Of a stretch of DNA of 64,000 nt, positions 42,801 to 50,751 are shown one piece after another. The position numbers and the translations under genes are program-made. The notes beneath the pieces were generated by a model, which had not been told where the DNA came from, made no database searches, and was given only the letters and a program-made list of their open reading frames with translations. Location: NCBI GenBank assembly GCA_016191145.1, contig JACPPD010000015.1, positions 1 through 64,000 on the forward strand. The letters are read 5' to 3'. Within the stretch, counting starts at the first letter, position 1, and each line of letters begins with the position of its first letter. Source of the stretch: Ignavibacteria bacterium. Its GTDB lineage: Bacteria > Bacteroidota > Ignavibacteria > Kapaibacteriales > Kapaibacteriaceae.

Positions 42801-45179
42801 AACTGAGATGCGCGCCGCCGAGGGCGTGCCGCCACTGGTCAACATCGACGAGAAGAGGGAGTCGATACCACTTTCTAATACTTGTAGGTTTCCTATGGTG
42901 TTCGTTGCCATGCCGTCAGCAAAATTTGAGATTGCCCCACGGACGTCAGCAAGCGCACCGCTGGCAATACGGTTTAGTTCGGCAAAGGCATTAGACGTCC
43001 ATTTTATTTCGTCAGCGAACGCTTCGGCAGCTAGGTCTGTGAGCTCTGGGACTGCGGTGTTGATGGCCGAGGCGATGTTAAAAACTTTCTGCGGGAACGG
43101 TCCAGGTTTGTTGAATACCGTTGTTACACGGTAAGCACCGTCGGCATAACGCGCCATATCCTGGTAGACTGCTTTGTCGACGCCGAACAGGGCACCGCCT
43201 TTGTCGCCGGCAAGTGTTGCCAATGACGTCCCCAACTGGGCCAGGAATCCAAAGGCATTGAGAATATCGATAGAACCCTGCCGGTACGCTTTCTGGGCTG
43301 TCTGAAGTGCTGAGGCTACGACCGTCCCTGCACCAGGGATAACGAGATTCAGCGCCCCTCCGAGGATACCTGCCAGCCCAGCGATGATGTCAATACCACT
43401 TTGTGGCTCACCGGTGAACACGATGACGACGGTGCGATTTTTGAGGGCATCGGCGCGTTTTTCGAGCTCTGTCAGCAGCTTGAACAGAGAGAGTTCCGGA
43501 ACGGTTTCGGCTGGTGAGTTCGGGCTAAGGCGACGTGTTCCCATACGCAGCGAGGCTGCGACAGCGCCGAGGCTGTCACGGCTTATCTGGGTAGCCCATG
43601 TCCACTCATCGGGCGCAAACATCTGGGCGATACGTTCAGCATAACCACCACCGACGCCACCGGGCAGTGCCGTACGGTCAATCGTGATGCGATACGGGTT
43701 AGGTCCCCAGAGTTGCAAACGCTCGGCAATGTTATAGAGCATCGACGTTTCCACTAGCGGCATAACCGTTACGGCCCCTGCCTTCATCATCGGGAACTGT
43801 GCATGGGCCTCCTGGTAGCGCTGTGTGTAGCCGCGACTCGAAAAATCCTCTATCTTGATCGCAGAGCTCATGAGGGCCTCGCGGGCGCCGCGGTCAGCTC
43901 TGACGTCGTCCATCGTCAGGATGGAACCTGTACCGATGCGCAACGTCGTGGCAGCTGAGTCACAACATCCTTTGATGATATACTCAGGACAGGGTTTTCC
44001 TACAGGCTGGTTAGGACTAGTCTGTGTCGTCGTCGTCCCCGTGCCGGCGCTCTTCCAGCGGACGTAGCAGCCTCCGACGGAAAACTCACGTCCCTCTTTG
44101 GGATATTTCGTTGTCTCGACAAGGTTGTAATCGCCGGCCTTAAGGGAGACAAGTTTTCTGCCCGCTTCAGTTTGAATTTCGGCTATAACGTCAGTTGTTA
44201 ACCTCCACGGTGAGTATCCTGTCGTGTCGTTAGGTTTCGGAATGTTGGCACATGTTGTCGTTGACCCTTGCGGCGGCGGCGGCGGTGGCGAGACGCTTTG
44301 CTTCAGGCGTATCGGCACCTTGACGTCGAGGCAAAGCGTAACATCGTCGTCGAACTCATCAACAGGTTCACACAACGCTGACAGGTTGGCGAAGTACCAC
44401 CCCGACGGGCGATGGTTGCCATAGGCAGCAGCGCGTGACGAGATAACCCAAGCGCGGTCGTCCAAGTCGGTGTATCCTGTCGCTGTATAGCGCACGAGGG
44501 CAAATCCAAGCCTATTAGTGCCGTTGCCTGTCGTCGAGGCGTTGGCCTCAATTGTCTCTATCCAATTGTCCGTCTCTCGTTTGGCAGTGATGACGATGCC
44601 GGCATGGTTGGTCTTACCGTTGTCGGACTGCCTCATGAACAGGGCACCTACCGTAGGGTCACGGCTCAGCTGATCGGGGACAAGCCTGTAGAGCTCTTCG
44701 AGGGTGTCGTAGACATTCCCATACAGTGTCCGCTCTTTGTTGGCGCTTGTCGGACTCGGCGTCGTCGGCACGAGAATGCCTTGACAGGGGGCGCCATGGC
44801 GCTGTGCAATGGCCTGCGCCTGGTTCAGGATGAGAGAGGCCCCGACCATGCAGTAGTACCCATAATTACCATAGGGATGGTAACATGCCCACAGATCAGT
44901 GATCCACCGGTCTGAGTTGTTCGTTGTAGCCTCTTCAAATCCAGCATCGGCATAGGCTACAGCCAGCAGGACAATGAGGCGCTGCATGACCGACACGTCA
45001 TCCCCCAGTGGCGCTGCGGCAACAGTTGACGCCGAAAGCCCAGATGGACGCTGCTGCCCACTCACCGGCAATCGTCGTTGCATCGTTTCAAACCGTTGTA
45101 TCACGCTGTCGGGAGTGAACTGAGCGTTGTCATGGCGAAAGGATGGTTCATAGCGGTGCATCATCGGTGTCATGTCCAC
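39861..45179 (-). CDS. Giant structural protein: CHAP-like N-terminus plus long coiled coil
   Basis: 1772 residues, the largest gene of the element. Residues about 85-235 form a papain-fold CHAP/NlpC-like domain: Cys110 (YYCMVGASLIL), His192 (NHAGIVI) and Glu211/Asn213 (IEANAS). The middle has a hydrophobic, helix-rich part around 630-720 (GLAGILGGALNLVIPGAGTVVASAL). From about 1170 to 1720 there is a chain of coiled-coil segments of about 50-60 residues, each starting D(T/L)xxLExxL. The C-terminus has CPDCP and ECENC clusters. A virion protein for wall penetration or DNA delivery is likely. Confidence 0.7.
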   Translation of the reverse strand: MDMTPMMHRYEPSFRHDNAQFTPDSVIQRFETMQRRLPVSGQQRPSGLSASTVAAAPLGDDVSVMQRLIVLLAVAYADAGFEEATTNNSDRWITDLWACYHPYGNYGYYCMVGASLILNQAQAIAQRHGAPCQGILVPTTPSPTSANKERTLYGNVYDTLEELYRLVPDQLSRDPTVGALFMRQSDNGKTNHAGIVITAKRETDNWIETIEANASTTGNGTNRLGFALVRYTATGYTDLDDRAWVISSRAAAYGNHRPSGWYFANLSALCEPVDEFDDDVTLCLDVKVPIRLKQSVSPPPPPPQGSTTTCANIPKPNDTTGYSPWRLTTDVIAEIQTEAGRKLVSLKAGDYNLVETTKYPKEGREFSVGGCYVRWKSAGTGTTTTQTSPNQPVGKPCPEYIIKGCCDSAATTLRIGTGSILTMDDVRADRGAREALMSSAIKIEDFSSRGYTQRYQEAHAQFPMMKAGAVTVMPLVETSMLYNIAERLQLWGPNPYRITIDRTALPGGVGGGYAERIAQMFAPDEWTWATQISRDSLGAVAASLRMGTRRLSPNSPAETVPELSLFKLLTELEKRADALKNRTVVIVFTGEPQSGIDIIAGLAGILGGALNLVIPGAGTVVASALQTAQKAYRQGSIDILNAFGFLAQLGTSLATLAGDKGGALFGVDKAVYQDMARYADGAYRVTTVFNKPGPFPQKVFNIASAINTAVPELTDLAAEAFADEIKWTSNAFAELNRIASGALADVRGAISNFADGMATNTIGNLQVLESGIDSLFSSMLTSGGTPSAARISVIQSLLTTSPDPSIIQTKAGSQDIFGRLLSLPATWLSDVTDATVHNAMASVASGRRIIDGALDQLTMDSLLYQAEDFARQKWAFDVPMTIAKDKRECMAREIAVCIGTQTCSGVVTTSGGKTSGETSQPSGSGGADAGSETSVLPPCVIQLSPSTFQYCEPPACRQTTLETASIQLVNQNGGPYLVVATRPVGSTEWSDFKVQDLMPSGNDWVLAPTLPQAMTAEQPTSSAFEATRSQQGQPISPGGVSETASNADGCAGRYEARRDGQGRWTANIGGEWLFLSVGCCPTREAPAVRQTQATAICCPEIRAIDAKLVELQKSIADLTLQWRQQSTATSTTTTASSAPRDEVVFDLGVPTEELPPGVAPLRPCCDLNPVIKILRQLPQLVVQAMNSENLPQIPTTTLTTTTQAGTVAASSPEVTQGQAADLETLQTSISRLERIIESIVPTSPCDNSEVLTELSKIEALLQRSVVQYDDTLLQKKVDAILDILTKKGDTSGASSSTSTAGTTTSQTDTTVLETVLREMQATQKLYRETIEQLTAYIDSRVTVMDTETLRTELQTQTELIRELREIVISGTALDTTAIERELTRLVELVRILVERDRQQTVSVPETATASTATVVAEACTCTDSVLRSAVGELREILRLLPDVRSSLREVQTAVETGFRELRRQMEEHTTLLQTLVMARETALATGQRDDLSAIETLLETHRSELRSIIERNATASTTCDLTELRLMLTAISATTMESRRDIVALVSRIDTLLTSFTSGQESTAEGGATTSSQGQQRLVCDTTAIAEAVTNSNSIVELRQMMTQILERLSQGGGVVTATVDTRALEAKLDTILQAVRDAAAYDDTDLVAAIDRLLKDRSAETLSQKIDLLLSREPQTQTGFEAVLQQLAAMRSRIEELASQRQQQATAVVEDVSKTGSTRQESSYTSRLPGGGTNCPDCPAYIERHERIFNRYPIVLPAGPPQGLDPECENC

Positions 45180-46222
45180 CAGTTAATCGCTGTGGCTTGA
45201 TCTTCTTTGTTGCGGACAACCTGAAAGGGCTGCGGTGGCCTCACGGCGGCGACTTTTGCTGCTCGTTTCTTCTGCGATACCGGTACGATGACCATACGAT
45301 CCTGTGGTACGTCGTAGCGCACCGGCTGGATGACATCACGGTCTGCCGGCACATCATAGCGTACCGGCTGCGTGACGGCACGGTCTGCCGGCACATCATA
45401 GCGCACCGGCATATACGAGGGTTCCCGGACGATCTGACGCACGAGGCGTTCTACAGGCTGCACGATCGTACGTACCACCGGTGGCAATTCCTTGATGACT
45501 TCCAGGATCCGGTCGACAAAGACAGGGCGTTCGATGATGCGTTCTACCGGCGGCGGCGCTTCCGACCCCGCTGCCACGATGTCTGGTGCTTGTGTTTTGA
45601 GGGCTGGGTGCGCAGCACGAGCTGTGGCAGCGGGCTCCCCTGTCGGGCTTTGTCGGTAATATGATGTGTCTGCGTCAGAAGGCAGCGACTCGAGGTAGGC
45701 GCCTGCGTCTATCGAAGGTGAAAATGTCGGTGTCTGCTCAAAAGTCGGCGTAAAGGTATGCGATGGGCTCGCCTCAATCAGTGGGCTGAAGCTTGGACTC
45801 TGCTCCATCGTCGGGTTATGTTCGAGCGTCGGGTTATACTCAAGCGTTGGATTGTGTTCAATCGTCGGGCTGACGTTGATACGGGCACCTTCGATGATCG
45901 GATTTACGGTAACGCTGATGACGTTGGGCTGCGTTGAGGCTGTAGTAGCAGACGGCGTGCTACCTCCTCCCCACTGTGAGGCGTTGTGGCAGCGCTGACA
46001 GCGTCCACATCTACATGCTTGCTCTGGCCTGTTGTTGGGCTGCTGCTGCGGCGCTGACCATGGTGCGCCTCCGACGACAGGCATCATCGGCATCGCAGGC
46101 ATGCCAGGCGGACTGGCCTGGAGCTCTACAGCAGAGGCATCTGTGACCGGTGCTGGCACCAGCTCAGGAATGTAGCGGCCAATGGTGACAACATCATCTT
46201 CTAATGTGACTATTTTACTCAT
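45170..46222 (-). CDS. Repeat-containing structural protein
   Basis: 350 residues. An N-terminal Cys cluster (CRCGRCQRCH), then short repeats of the type NPTxEHNPTxE (about 118-170) and three copies of a 13-residue motif QPVRYDVPADRDV (about 270-310), with a helix between (VERIIERPVFVDRILEVIKEL). The stop overlaps the start of the 1772-residue gene by 10 bp, so the two probably work together. Extended Pro-rich repeats suggest a fibre or linker protein. Confidence 0.6.
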   Translation of the reverse strand: MSKIVTLEDDVVTIGRYIPELVPAPVTDASAVELQASPPGMPAMPMMPVVGGAPWSAPQQQPNNRPEQACRCGRCQRCHNASQWGGGSTPSATTASTQPNVISVTVNPIIEGARINVSPTIEHNPTLEYNPTLEHNPTMEQSPSFSPLIEASPSHTFTPTFEQTPTFSPSIDAGAYLESLPSDADTSYYRQSPTGEPAATARAAHPALKTQAPDIVAAGSEAPPPVERIIERPVFVDRILEVIKELPPVVRTIVQPVERLVRQIVREPSYMPVRYDVPADRAVTQPVRYDVPADRDVIQPVRYDVPQDRMVIVPVSQKKRAAKVAAVRPPQPFQVVRNKEDQATAINWWT

Positions 46223-46497
46223 GAGGTCGTGCGTTTCCTTTTTCGTGACGCTTTCGTCGATGTCCGTCCAAGGCTATACCCACCATAAGCAACGAGCGTA
46301 AAGATCATGAGACCGCCGACAAGGATCGGAACGGTCTTCTCTTTGATGTTTGCCAGCACTCCTTCCTGGCATAGTCGTTCAAATTCCGATTGTGTCGACT
46401 GCTCGACGGATTCGGTGACGCTCTTGCCGGCAAAGACGTTCGTTAGCGCCCTACTCAGCAGCGATTCAAAATTGATCTGTGATGTTGGCGTTGCCAT
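46219..46497 (-). CDS. Single-span membrane protein
   Basis: 92 residues. Helical N-terminus (INFESLLSRALTNVFAGKSVTESV), one transmembrane helix (TVPILVGGLMIFTLVAYGGYSLG, about 56-78) and a basic end (KASRKRKRTTS). ATGA overlap with the repeat-containing structural gene downstream. Unknown function; virion-membrane protein likely. Confidence 0.6.
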   Translation of the reverse strand: MATPTSQINFESLLSRALTNVFAGKSVTESVEQSTQSEFERLCQEGVLANIKEKTVPILVGGLMIFTLVAYGGYSLGRTSTKASRKRKRTTS

Positions 46498-46554
46498 AGC
46501 AGTGTACGAATTGTTGGAGCTCGTGACGTGTCAATGATTACTGTGCGCCCGTCT

Positions 46555-46779
46555 TCAGTAGGTATATGGTGGTGTCGTCGACTGCTGCTGCTGCTGCTGG
46601 TTTCCCACCATCGTTGCGGCTTTCTCCAGTCCGAAAGCTCCGGCGATGGCGCCGACGGCAGCCACCCCAGCCTTAGCGCCCAGAGAAATCGGTTTTTTGT
46701 TGACCTTCATTTTCGAGCCGAGGAATACAGCGGCGAGAGCTCCAAGGCCGGCGCCAATTATTTTTTTGTCGATAGTCAT
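46555..46779 (-). CDS. Small glycine-zipper membrane protein
   Basis: 74 residues with two Gly/Ala-rich hydrophobic segments (IIGAGLGALAAVFLGSK and LGAKAGVAAVGAIAGAFGL) separated by a basic turn, and a poly-Gln tail. Glycine zippers favour helix packing in membranes, as in pore-forming or virion-membrane peptides. No family recognised. Confidence 0.6.
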   Translation of the reverse strand: MTIDKKIIGAGLGALAAVFLGSKMKVNKKPISLGAKAGVAAVGAIAGAFGLEKAATMVGNQQQQQQSTTPPYTY

Positions 46780-46822
46780 CGTTGTCTTTCGTGAAAGTGA
46801 GAAAGTAGTCGTTTTCTGCCGA

Positions 46823-47350
46823 TCAAATTTTCAAATACACGGAACGCCGCTCTGGTGTCTGCTCGCGTCCGAAGCCATCTTTTTTCATGACACAGTCTAT
46901 CGGGAAGAAGCCCTGTGGCACCTGGACCCAGTTGTACACATGAGTAAATGCTCGCTTGCGCCATGCCAACGCCTTGAGATAGGACGTGAGGCCTGCGGCC
47001 TTCAGAAGACACGCCATAAGCGTTGACAGGTCATCGCAATCGCGCCATGGATAAGTCTTATCATATTTACGTGACAGCGTATGCCGAGGAGCTTTGACAG
47101 CCTCGTATTCAGCAGGGTCTTTGACGTAGGGGAACCGGTCTGTCATCCAGTCCCACAGGGCATAAGCAGTATCTAGTGGACGCTTTTGGCGTACTCCTTC
47201 TACGACGGCCAAAATTTCGGGATTGCCGGCATCCTGGCGGGCTAAGTCGCGCATGATGTAGAGCGTCTGGTAGATGCCACCATCGGAGGGCAACTGTGTA
47301 ATCTCACACAGACGGGCATCGTCGGATATCGTCGTACACGTTTTCGTCAC
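46823..47350 (-). CDS. Transglutaminase-fold cysteine protease
   Basis: 175 residues. The core is WRDCDDLSTLMACLLKAAGL (Cys105), THVYNWVQ (His137) and FPIDCVM (Asp152), the Cys-His-Asp triad of the transglutaminase-like superfamily. The position just before the triad (PFPYVKDPAEYEAVKAPRHTL type) is also seen in phage members of this group. It may be a maturation or wall-peptide protease. It belongs to the structural operon. Confidence 0.75.
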   Translation of the reverse strand: MTKTCTTISDDARLCEITQLPSDGGIYQTLYIMRDLARQDAGNPEILAVVEGVRQKRPLDTAYALWDWMTDRFPYVKDPAEYEAVKAPRHTLSRKYDKTYPWRDCDDLSTLMACLLKAAGLTSYLKALAWRKRAFTHVYNWVQVPQGFFPIDCVMKKDGFGREQTPERRSVYLKI

Positions 47351-47368
47351 ATCATCATTTGGCTTTTG

Positions 47369-47710
47369 TCAACATGGGGGCTTCGTGTGGGGGCGTTCAC
47401 GTTCTAAGTTTCTTACGCGATTTTCGATGTGCATGATCGACTTTTCAAGCTCGGCGATGACACGAATCGACGACTTGATTTCGATGACATCGGATCGAAC
47501 GCCGTTGTATTCCGATGTCATCCTGGTCAGCTCAATCTTTAGGTTGAGAATCGTATCGTCGAGATCATGAATTGTTTGGTCTGTCGCCTGCGTGCGGCTT
47601 CTCTTCTCTGCTGACATTGCTACCAATGCCGTTACAACCGATGACAGCATCGAGAGCACCGTCAAACCAAGCAAGAGAAGATTCACACTGCCACCTAGAT
47701 AGTCACTCAT
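47369..47710 (-). CDS. N-terminally anchored coiled-coil protein
   Basis: 113 residues. A transmembrane helix at about 8-32 (SVNLLLLGLTVLSMLSSVVTALVAM) is followed by a continuous heptad coiled coil (QTIHDLDDTILNLKIELTRMTSEYNGV...SIMHIENRVRNLERE). The layout resembles small spanin- or XhlA-like lysis proteins with the order reversed. Function not assigned. Confidence 0.55.
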   Translation of the reverse strand: MSDYLGGSVNLLLLGLTVLSMLSSVVTALVAMSAEKRSRTQATDQTIHDLDDTILNLKIELTRMTSEYNGVRSDVIEIKSSIRVIAELEKSIMHIENRVRNLERERPHTKPPC

Positions 47711-47720
47711 GGTTTTTTTC

Positions 47721-48509
47721 TCAAAGCCCCTTCGTCACACCGGCACGAAGGGCTGCTCCTGCCGTTTTGTTAGCATTAAGCTCCATGGCTTTGCGGGCGA
47801 TGACATATAAAAGCATTGCTGTGCCCCCAATGACAACCACTGGTATGGCAATAGAGGCAATGCGTGTTGTTGTTGAAATCGAGCCGGCAACTTCACCAGG
47901 CAGAGACACGAGGTTCAGGAAGCTTCGTCCGATAGAGCATAGGAAGCCGCATGGCTTATTATCAGATTCTTCACTGGCGGCAGATGCCTGCGACTGTTCT
48001 GCCACGGCCTTTGCCGCCTGGGCAGCTTGTTGTTCGTTGGGCGTGAGTTTCGTCAGCGTGCTCTCAGGAACAAGCCACCGTGGGTGTATTTGCTGTGGCG
48101 TACCGGTGACACCGTAGTAGAGCTCACGCAAGATGATCTTGATCGTCTCCGGCGGCGGTGCTTCACTGCCAAGATCATATTGGATGGCGACAACATTTTC
48201 GTTTGTAGCCCCAATGTTGGAGGGGTTTGGGCTCGGGACCTTGTTTGCAGCGCGGAGCCCGTTGTACGAGCTAACAGTTGCCCCTACCTGACTCTTGGTG
48301 ACGTATTCGTCACCTGACGTATCTAAGCGTTTGTTTTCGTTATAGTTGGCACGAGCCCAAACGAGCTGTACCATCTCATTCCACGTGTTGGCATACGTCG
48401 GCGTACCTTCAAACCATGAGTAAGGAAGAAGACCACTCAAGCGTTGCCCCGAGATGCTGACGGCAGTGCCATCAGTAGCGTCATTTGGGAGTGTCGTGAT
48501 AAAAGACAT
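47721..48509 (-). CDS. Membrane-anchored structural protein
   Basis: 262 residues from the ATG at 48509 (MSFITTLPNDATDGTAVSISGQRL). The frame also allows 48557, which would deepen the overlap with the upstream gene. The N-terminal 160 residues are soluble and mixed (SWFEGTPTYANTWNEMVQLVWARANYNENKRLD). An Ala/Gln/Glu linker follows, then one transmembrane helix near the C-terminus (IASIAIPVVVIGGTAMLLYVIA, about 220-242). Unknown family. Confidence 0.6.
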   Translation of the reverse strand: MSFITTLPNDATDGTAVSISGQRLSGLLPYSWFEGTPTYANTWNEMVQLVWARANYNENKRLDTSGDEYVTKSQVGATVSSYNGLRAANKVPSPNPSNIGATNENVVAIQYDLGSEAPPPETIKIILRELYYGVTGTPQQIHPRWLVPESTLTKLTPNEQQAAQAAKAVAEQSQASAASEESDNKPCGFLCSIGRSFLNLVSLPGEVAGSISTTTRIASIAIPVVVIGGTAMLLYVIARKAMELNANKTAGAALRAGVTKGL

Positions 48510-48687
48510 AGCGCCTGTGTAATTCAATGAATAGGATTGGCAGTGCTGCGCTGACAACGAGCGTCAGAGCAGGATTCTCCTTAAGAATCGTGTTTAACCG
48601 CTTCCAGAACGAATCGTGCTGTTTGCCGTGACCGTCATGGAGTGTTGCAGAAGCTGTCGTCTTGCGTCGGCGTTTTTTCGTTCTCAT
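48481..48687 (-). CDS. Small membrane protein, first gene of the leftward operon
   Basis: 68 residues. Very basic N-terminus (MRTKKRRRKT) and one transmembrane helix (NPALTLVVSAALPILFIELHRRYVF, about 38-60). It is the most upstream gene of the structural operon that I can support; its 3' end overlaps the next gene by 29 bp or more. Confidence 0.55.
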   Translation of the reverse strand: MRTKKRRRKTTASATLHDGHGKQHDSFWKRLNTILKENPALTLVVSAALPILFIELHRRYVFYHDTPK

Positions 48688-49233
48688 TCAAAATCAAATG
48701 ATCCATAACCATGACACCGTGTGCTTGTCGTAGATATTTCGCACTCATTCTCTTCTAGAAAACAGCGCGAAGACGTAGGCGAGAAAACCTCCGTTCGGGT
48801 GAAAGTCTTTTTCTCCGAACGGAGGATGTTCGCGCTGCGGGGTGGTGGGTGTCACCCGTGCCATGGGAGAAAACGAGGCATGAGGTAGACCGCGTGATGC
48901 TGACCGAAGAGTAGGGGTGGTGGGAGAATCGATTGGCATCGCAGACAAAAACCGATGTGGTGTCAAAAGCCAAAGCACGGCTAAGTAATGATGAGGACAC
49001 GGCGCTGAATACTACATATCCGTCTTGTATACTGTTCATGCACGTTGTCAACTTAGTGTGGATGTGTGAATCGGTGAGATCGCCAGTGCGCTGCCGAGAG
49101 GGGACACGTGCGGCGTTCTGTCTTCTCTCCTTCAACAAAGGGTGTGGTGAAAGCCTTACCTGCTGGAAGGGTATCAAAGAACCCGCGATGTAATCTACAA
49201 TCGGAAAATGAACGATACCTAACAGCTAGAGTA
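48688..49233. other. Gap before the structural operon, no convincing gene
   Basis: 546 bp between the structural operon and the cargo genes. Open frames on both strands here lack gene-like composition. It holds the hairpin at 48788-48825 and presumably the late promoter, though I could not find a clear TAnnTTTG element in the right place. Confidence 0.5.
48788..48825 (-). terminator. Rho-independent-like terminator between cargo and structural operon
   Basis: CCTCCGTTCGG (48788-48798) pairs perfectly with CCGAACGGAGG (48815-48825), an 11-bp stem with a 16-nt loop. On the minus strand it is followed by TTTTCTC. It would stop leftward transcripts from the cargo genes entering the structural operon. 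Confidence 0.55.
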
Positions 49234-49386
49234 TTATGCGGCTGTTCCGTTCACATTACGCACTATTTTTTTTAATAGGACAAAACAAACGACAGATAGT
49301 GCGACCTTGGACCAATCGATAGCGCGTCCTGTGCGTGCATGGGGCGACGCGATGCACGCCTCACTTCGATTTCCGATTCTCTTCAT
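49234..49386 (-). CDS. Possible small membrane peptide, 50 residues
   Basis: ATG at 49386 (MKRIGNRSEACIASPHART...) with a hydrophobic stretch near the end (VALSVVCFVLLKKIV). It overlaps the end of the next upstream gene by 26 bp in another frame. No ribosome site. The coding case is weak. Confidence 0.25.
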   Translation of the reverse strand: MKRIGNRSEACIASPHARTGRAIDWSKVALSVVCFVLLKKIVRNVNGTAA

Positions 49387-49582
49387 GAATGACGTTCTTT
49401 GCTTCCTGTAGGGAACAGTAAAACCCAAGGAAACGCTCGTTATAATATACTTGATAAGGACAATGGTTGCCTACAACCCTGCCGACTACACGACCGCTTT
49501 GATGTGTACAAGCATAGTATTGGCCATAATAATGATACCACTTCAATGCCTCATCATGAAATTCAGGACTGTTCATTGCCAT
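49361..49582 (-). CDS. Small cargo protein next to the STAS-like gene
   Basis: 73 residues, rich in Tyr and His (ALKWYHYYGQYYACTHQSGRVVGRVVGNHCPYQVYYNERFLGFYCSLQEAKNVI). Its start overlaps the stop of the STAS-like gene by one base, so the two are co-translated. The last part resembles a short beta-hairpin-helix module. No family recognised; a partner or antidote of its neighbour is possible. Confidence 0.5.
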   Translation of the reverse strand: MAMNSPEFHDEALKWYHYYGQYYACTHQSGRVVGRVVGNHCPYQVYYNERFLGFYCSLQEAKNVIHEENRKSK

Positions 49583-50591
49583 TAGGTACCTTCCTCATCG
49601 ACAAAAGACCAGTCCAAAGATTTGATCGCGATGCGTTGATATTCATCTCCGACATAATGACCAAAAAGGGAGACGGCACGTGAGGCGGCAGCAGCATAAG
49701 TAACCGCTAGATGGGCACGCCTGATACATAGTTGTGAGAGAATATTACTACTGCCCACCAAGGCGATAGAGCGAACAATATTGCTTGCCGCATAGGTCGC
49801 AAAGGGTTGGCCATATTCTGATCGTGCGTTTGCACATGAAACGACCATACCTGGAAATAGATGCGTTAATTTTTCTCTAGAAATTTCACGATGCAAATAC
49901 TTTTCTGCCTCATCAAGCGCATCAAGCACATACTCATCAGGTATCAAATTCAAAACGGTGCCTCGCAGCGTAGGTGTGTTTCGGACAAAGTCAAGGGCTA
50001 AGCGAACGAATTGATCCTCAGACCGAAGCATGAGCGACGTCTGTAAAAGTTCTATGTCTTCACAGTAGTTGATAGCCTCAACGAACGTATCGAATTGGGA
50101 GGCATAGTCAATCAACTTCGACGGCATCGCGTGACGAAAAAGCTTTTTTAGGTGATTTCTGTTGTAATCGATGACTCGCGGCGACGCAATAGCTCGCTTA
50201 ATGATTTCCTGCACAAGTATTGCTATGTATGGTTCTTCTTGGGATTTGAAGATCAAAATATCCTGATAATTGTAGATGAGCCAGCGCGATTTGAAATAGC
50301 GGACCATACCACCAAATACTTGCTCGAGGAACCAGATCCCATAAATGGAAGTTCCATCGAGGTCCACGACAAGTTTCTTACCGGCAGCGGCGGCTTCGAG
50401 GAAGGCACCGATCAACACGTTTTCTCGTAGCTCTTGGGCCAATTTCTTTTCCAGATCGCTATATGGCGGCCCATGATCAACAGCAAACTCACGAACGGCC
50501 AGATACAGGGCCTCCCCGGTGTGCTTGGCACTGTGTGGCCGTCGAGTGTGTTGCCTTTGCCGTTCTGGTCGGCAGCAGAAATCTCTGGCAT
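49582..50591 (-). CDS. STAS-like (DUF4325) cargo protein, apparent frameshift
   Basis: The intact open part starts at a TTG near 50442. A better reading starts at the ATG at 50591 (MPEISAADQNGKGNTLDGH) and joins the longer frame if one G is added to the four-G run at 50514-50517, giving about 336 residues. The joined N-terminus then shows the DUF4325 pattern: a TPG motif, YSDLEKKLAQELRE, and GKKLVVDLDGTSIYGIWFLEQVFGGMVRYF. The C-terminal 200 residues are helical and unassigned. STAS-like proteins are often regulators near defence or mobile genes. It lies next to attR. Confidence 0.55.
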
Positions 50592-50751
50592 CGCCGTGTG
50601 CTCTCTCAGGGAGTGTGGTGGTTCATCGCGCAGTTGGGTCTCGGTCGAGCAGCCTGTGTGTAGTGCCCTGGGACGAACATACACAAAAAAGGGAATGGCT
50701 GCAAATGGCTGTAAAAATCGATCTAAGTAGCTGGTTTATAACGTATCGTGT
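50592..50751. other. Right-end attachment arm region
   Basis: 160 bp between the cargo gene start and the attR core. It holds a direct pair TGGCTGCAAATGGCTGTAA at 50696-50714, matching the left-end pair at 15041-15060 in the same orientation. No gene is visible. Confidence 0.5.

Noticed and set aside
48755..49177. 140-residue leftward frame as a gene
   Set aside because: Ser/Arg/His-rich composition, no domain, and it spans the terminator hairpin.
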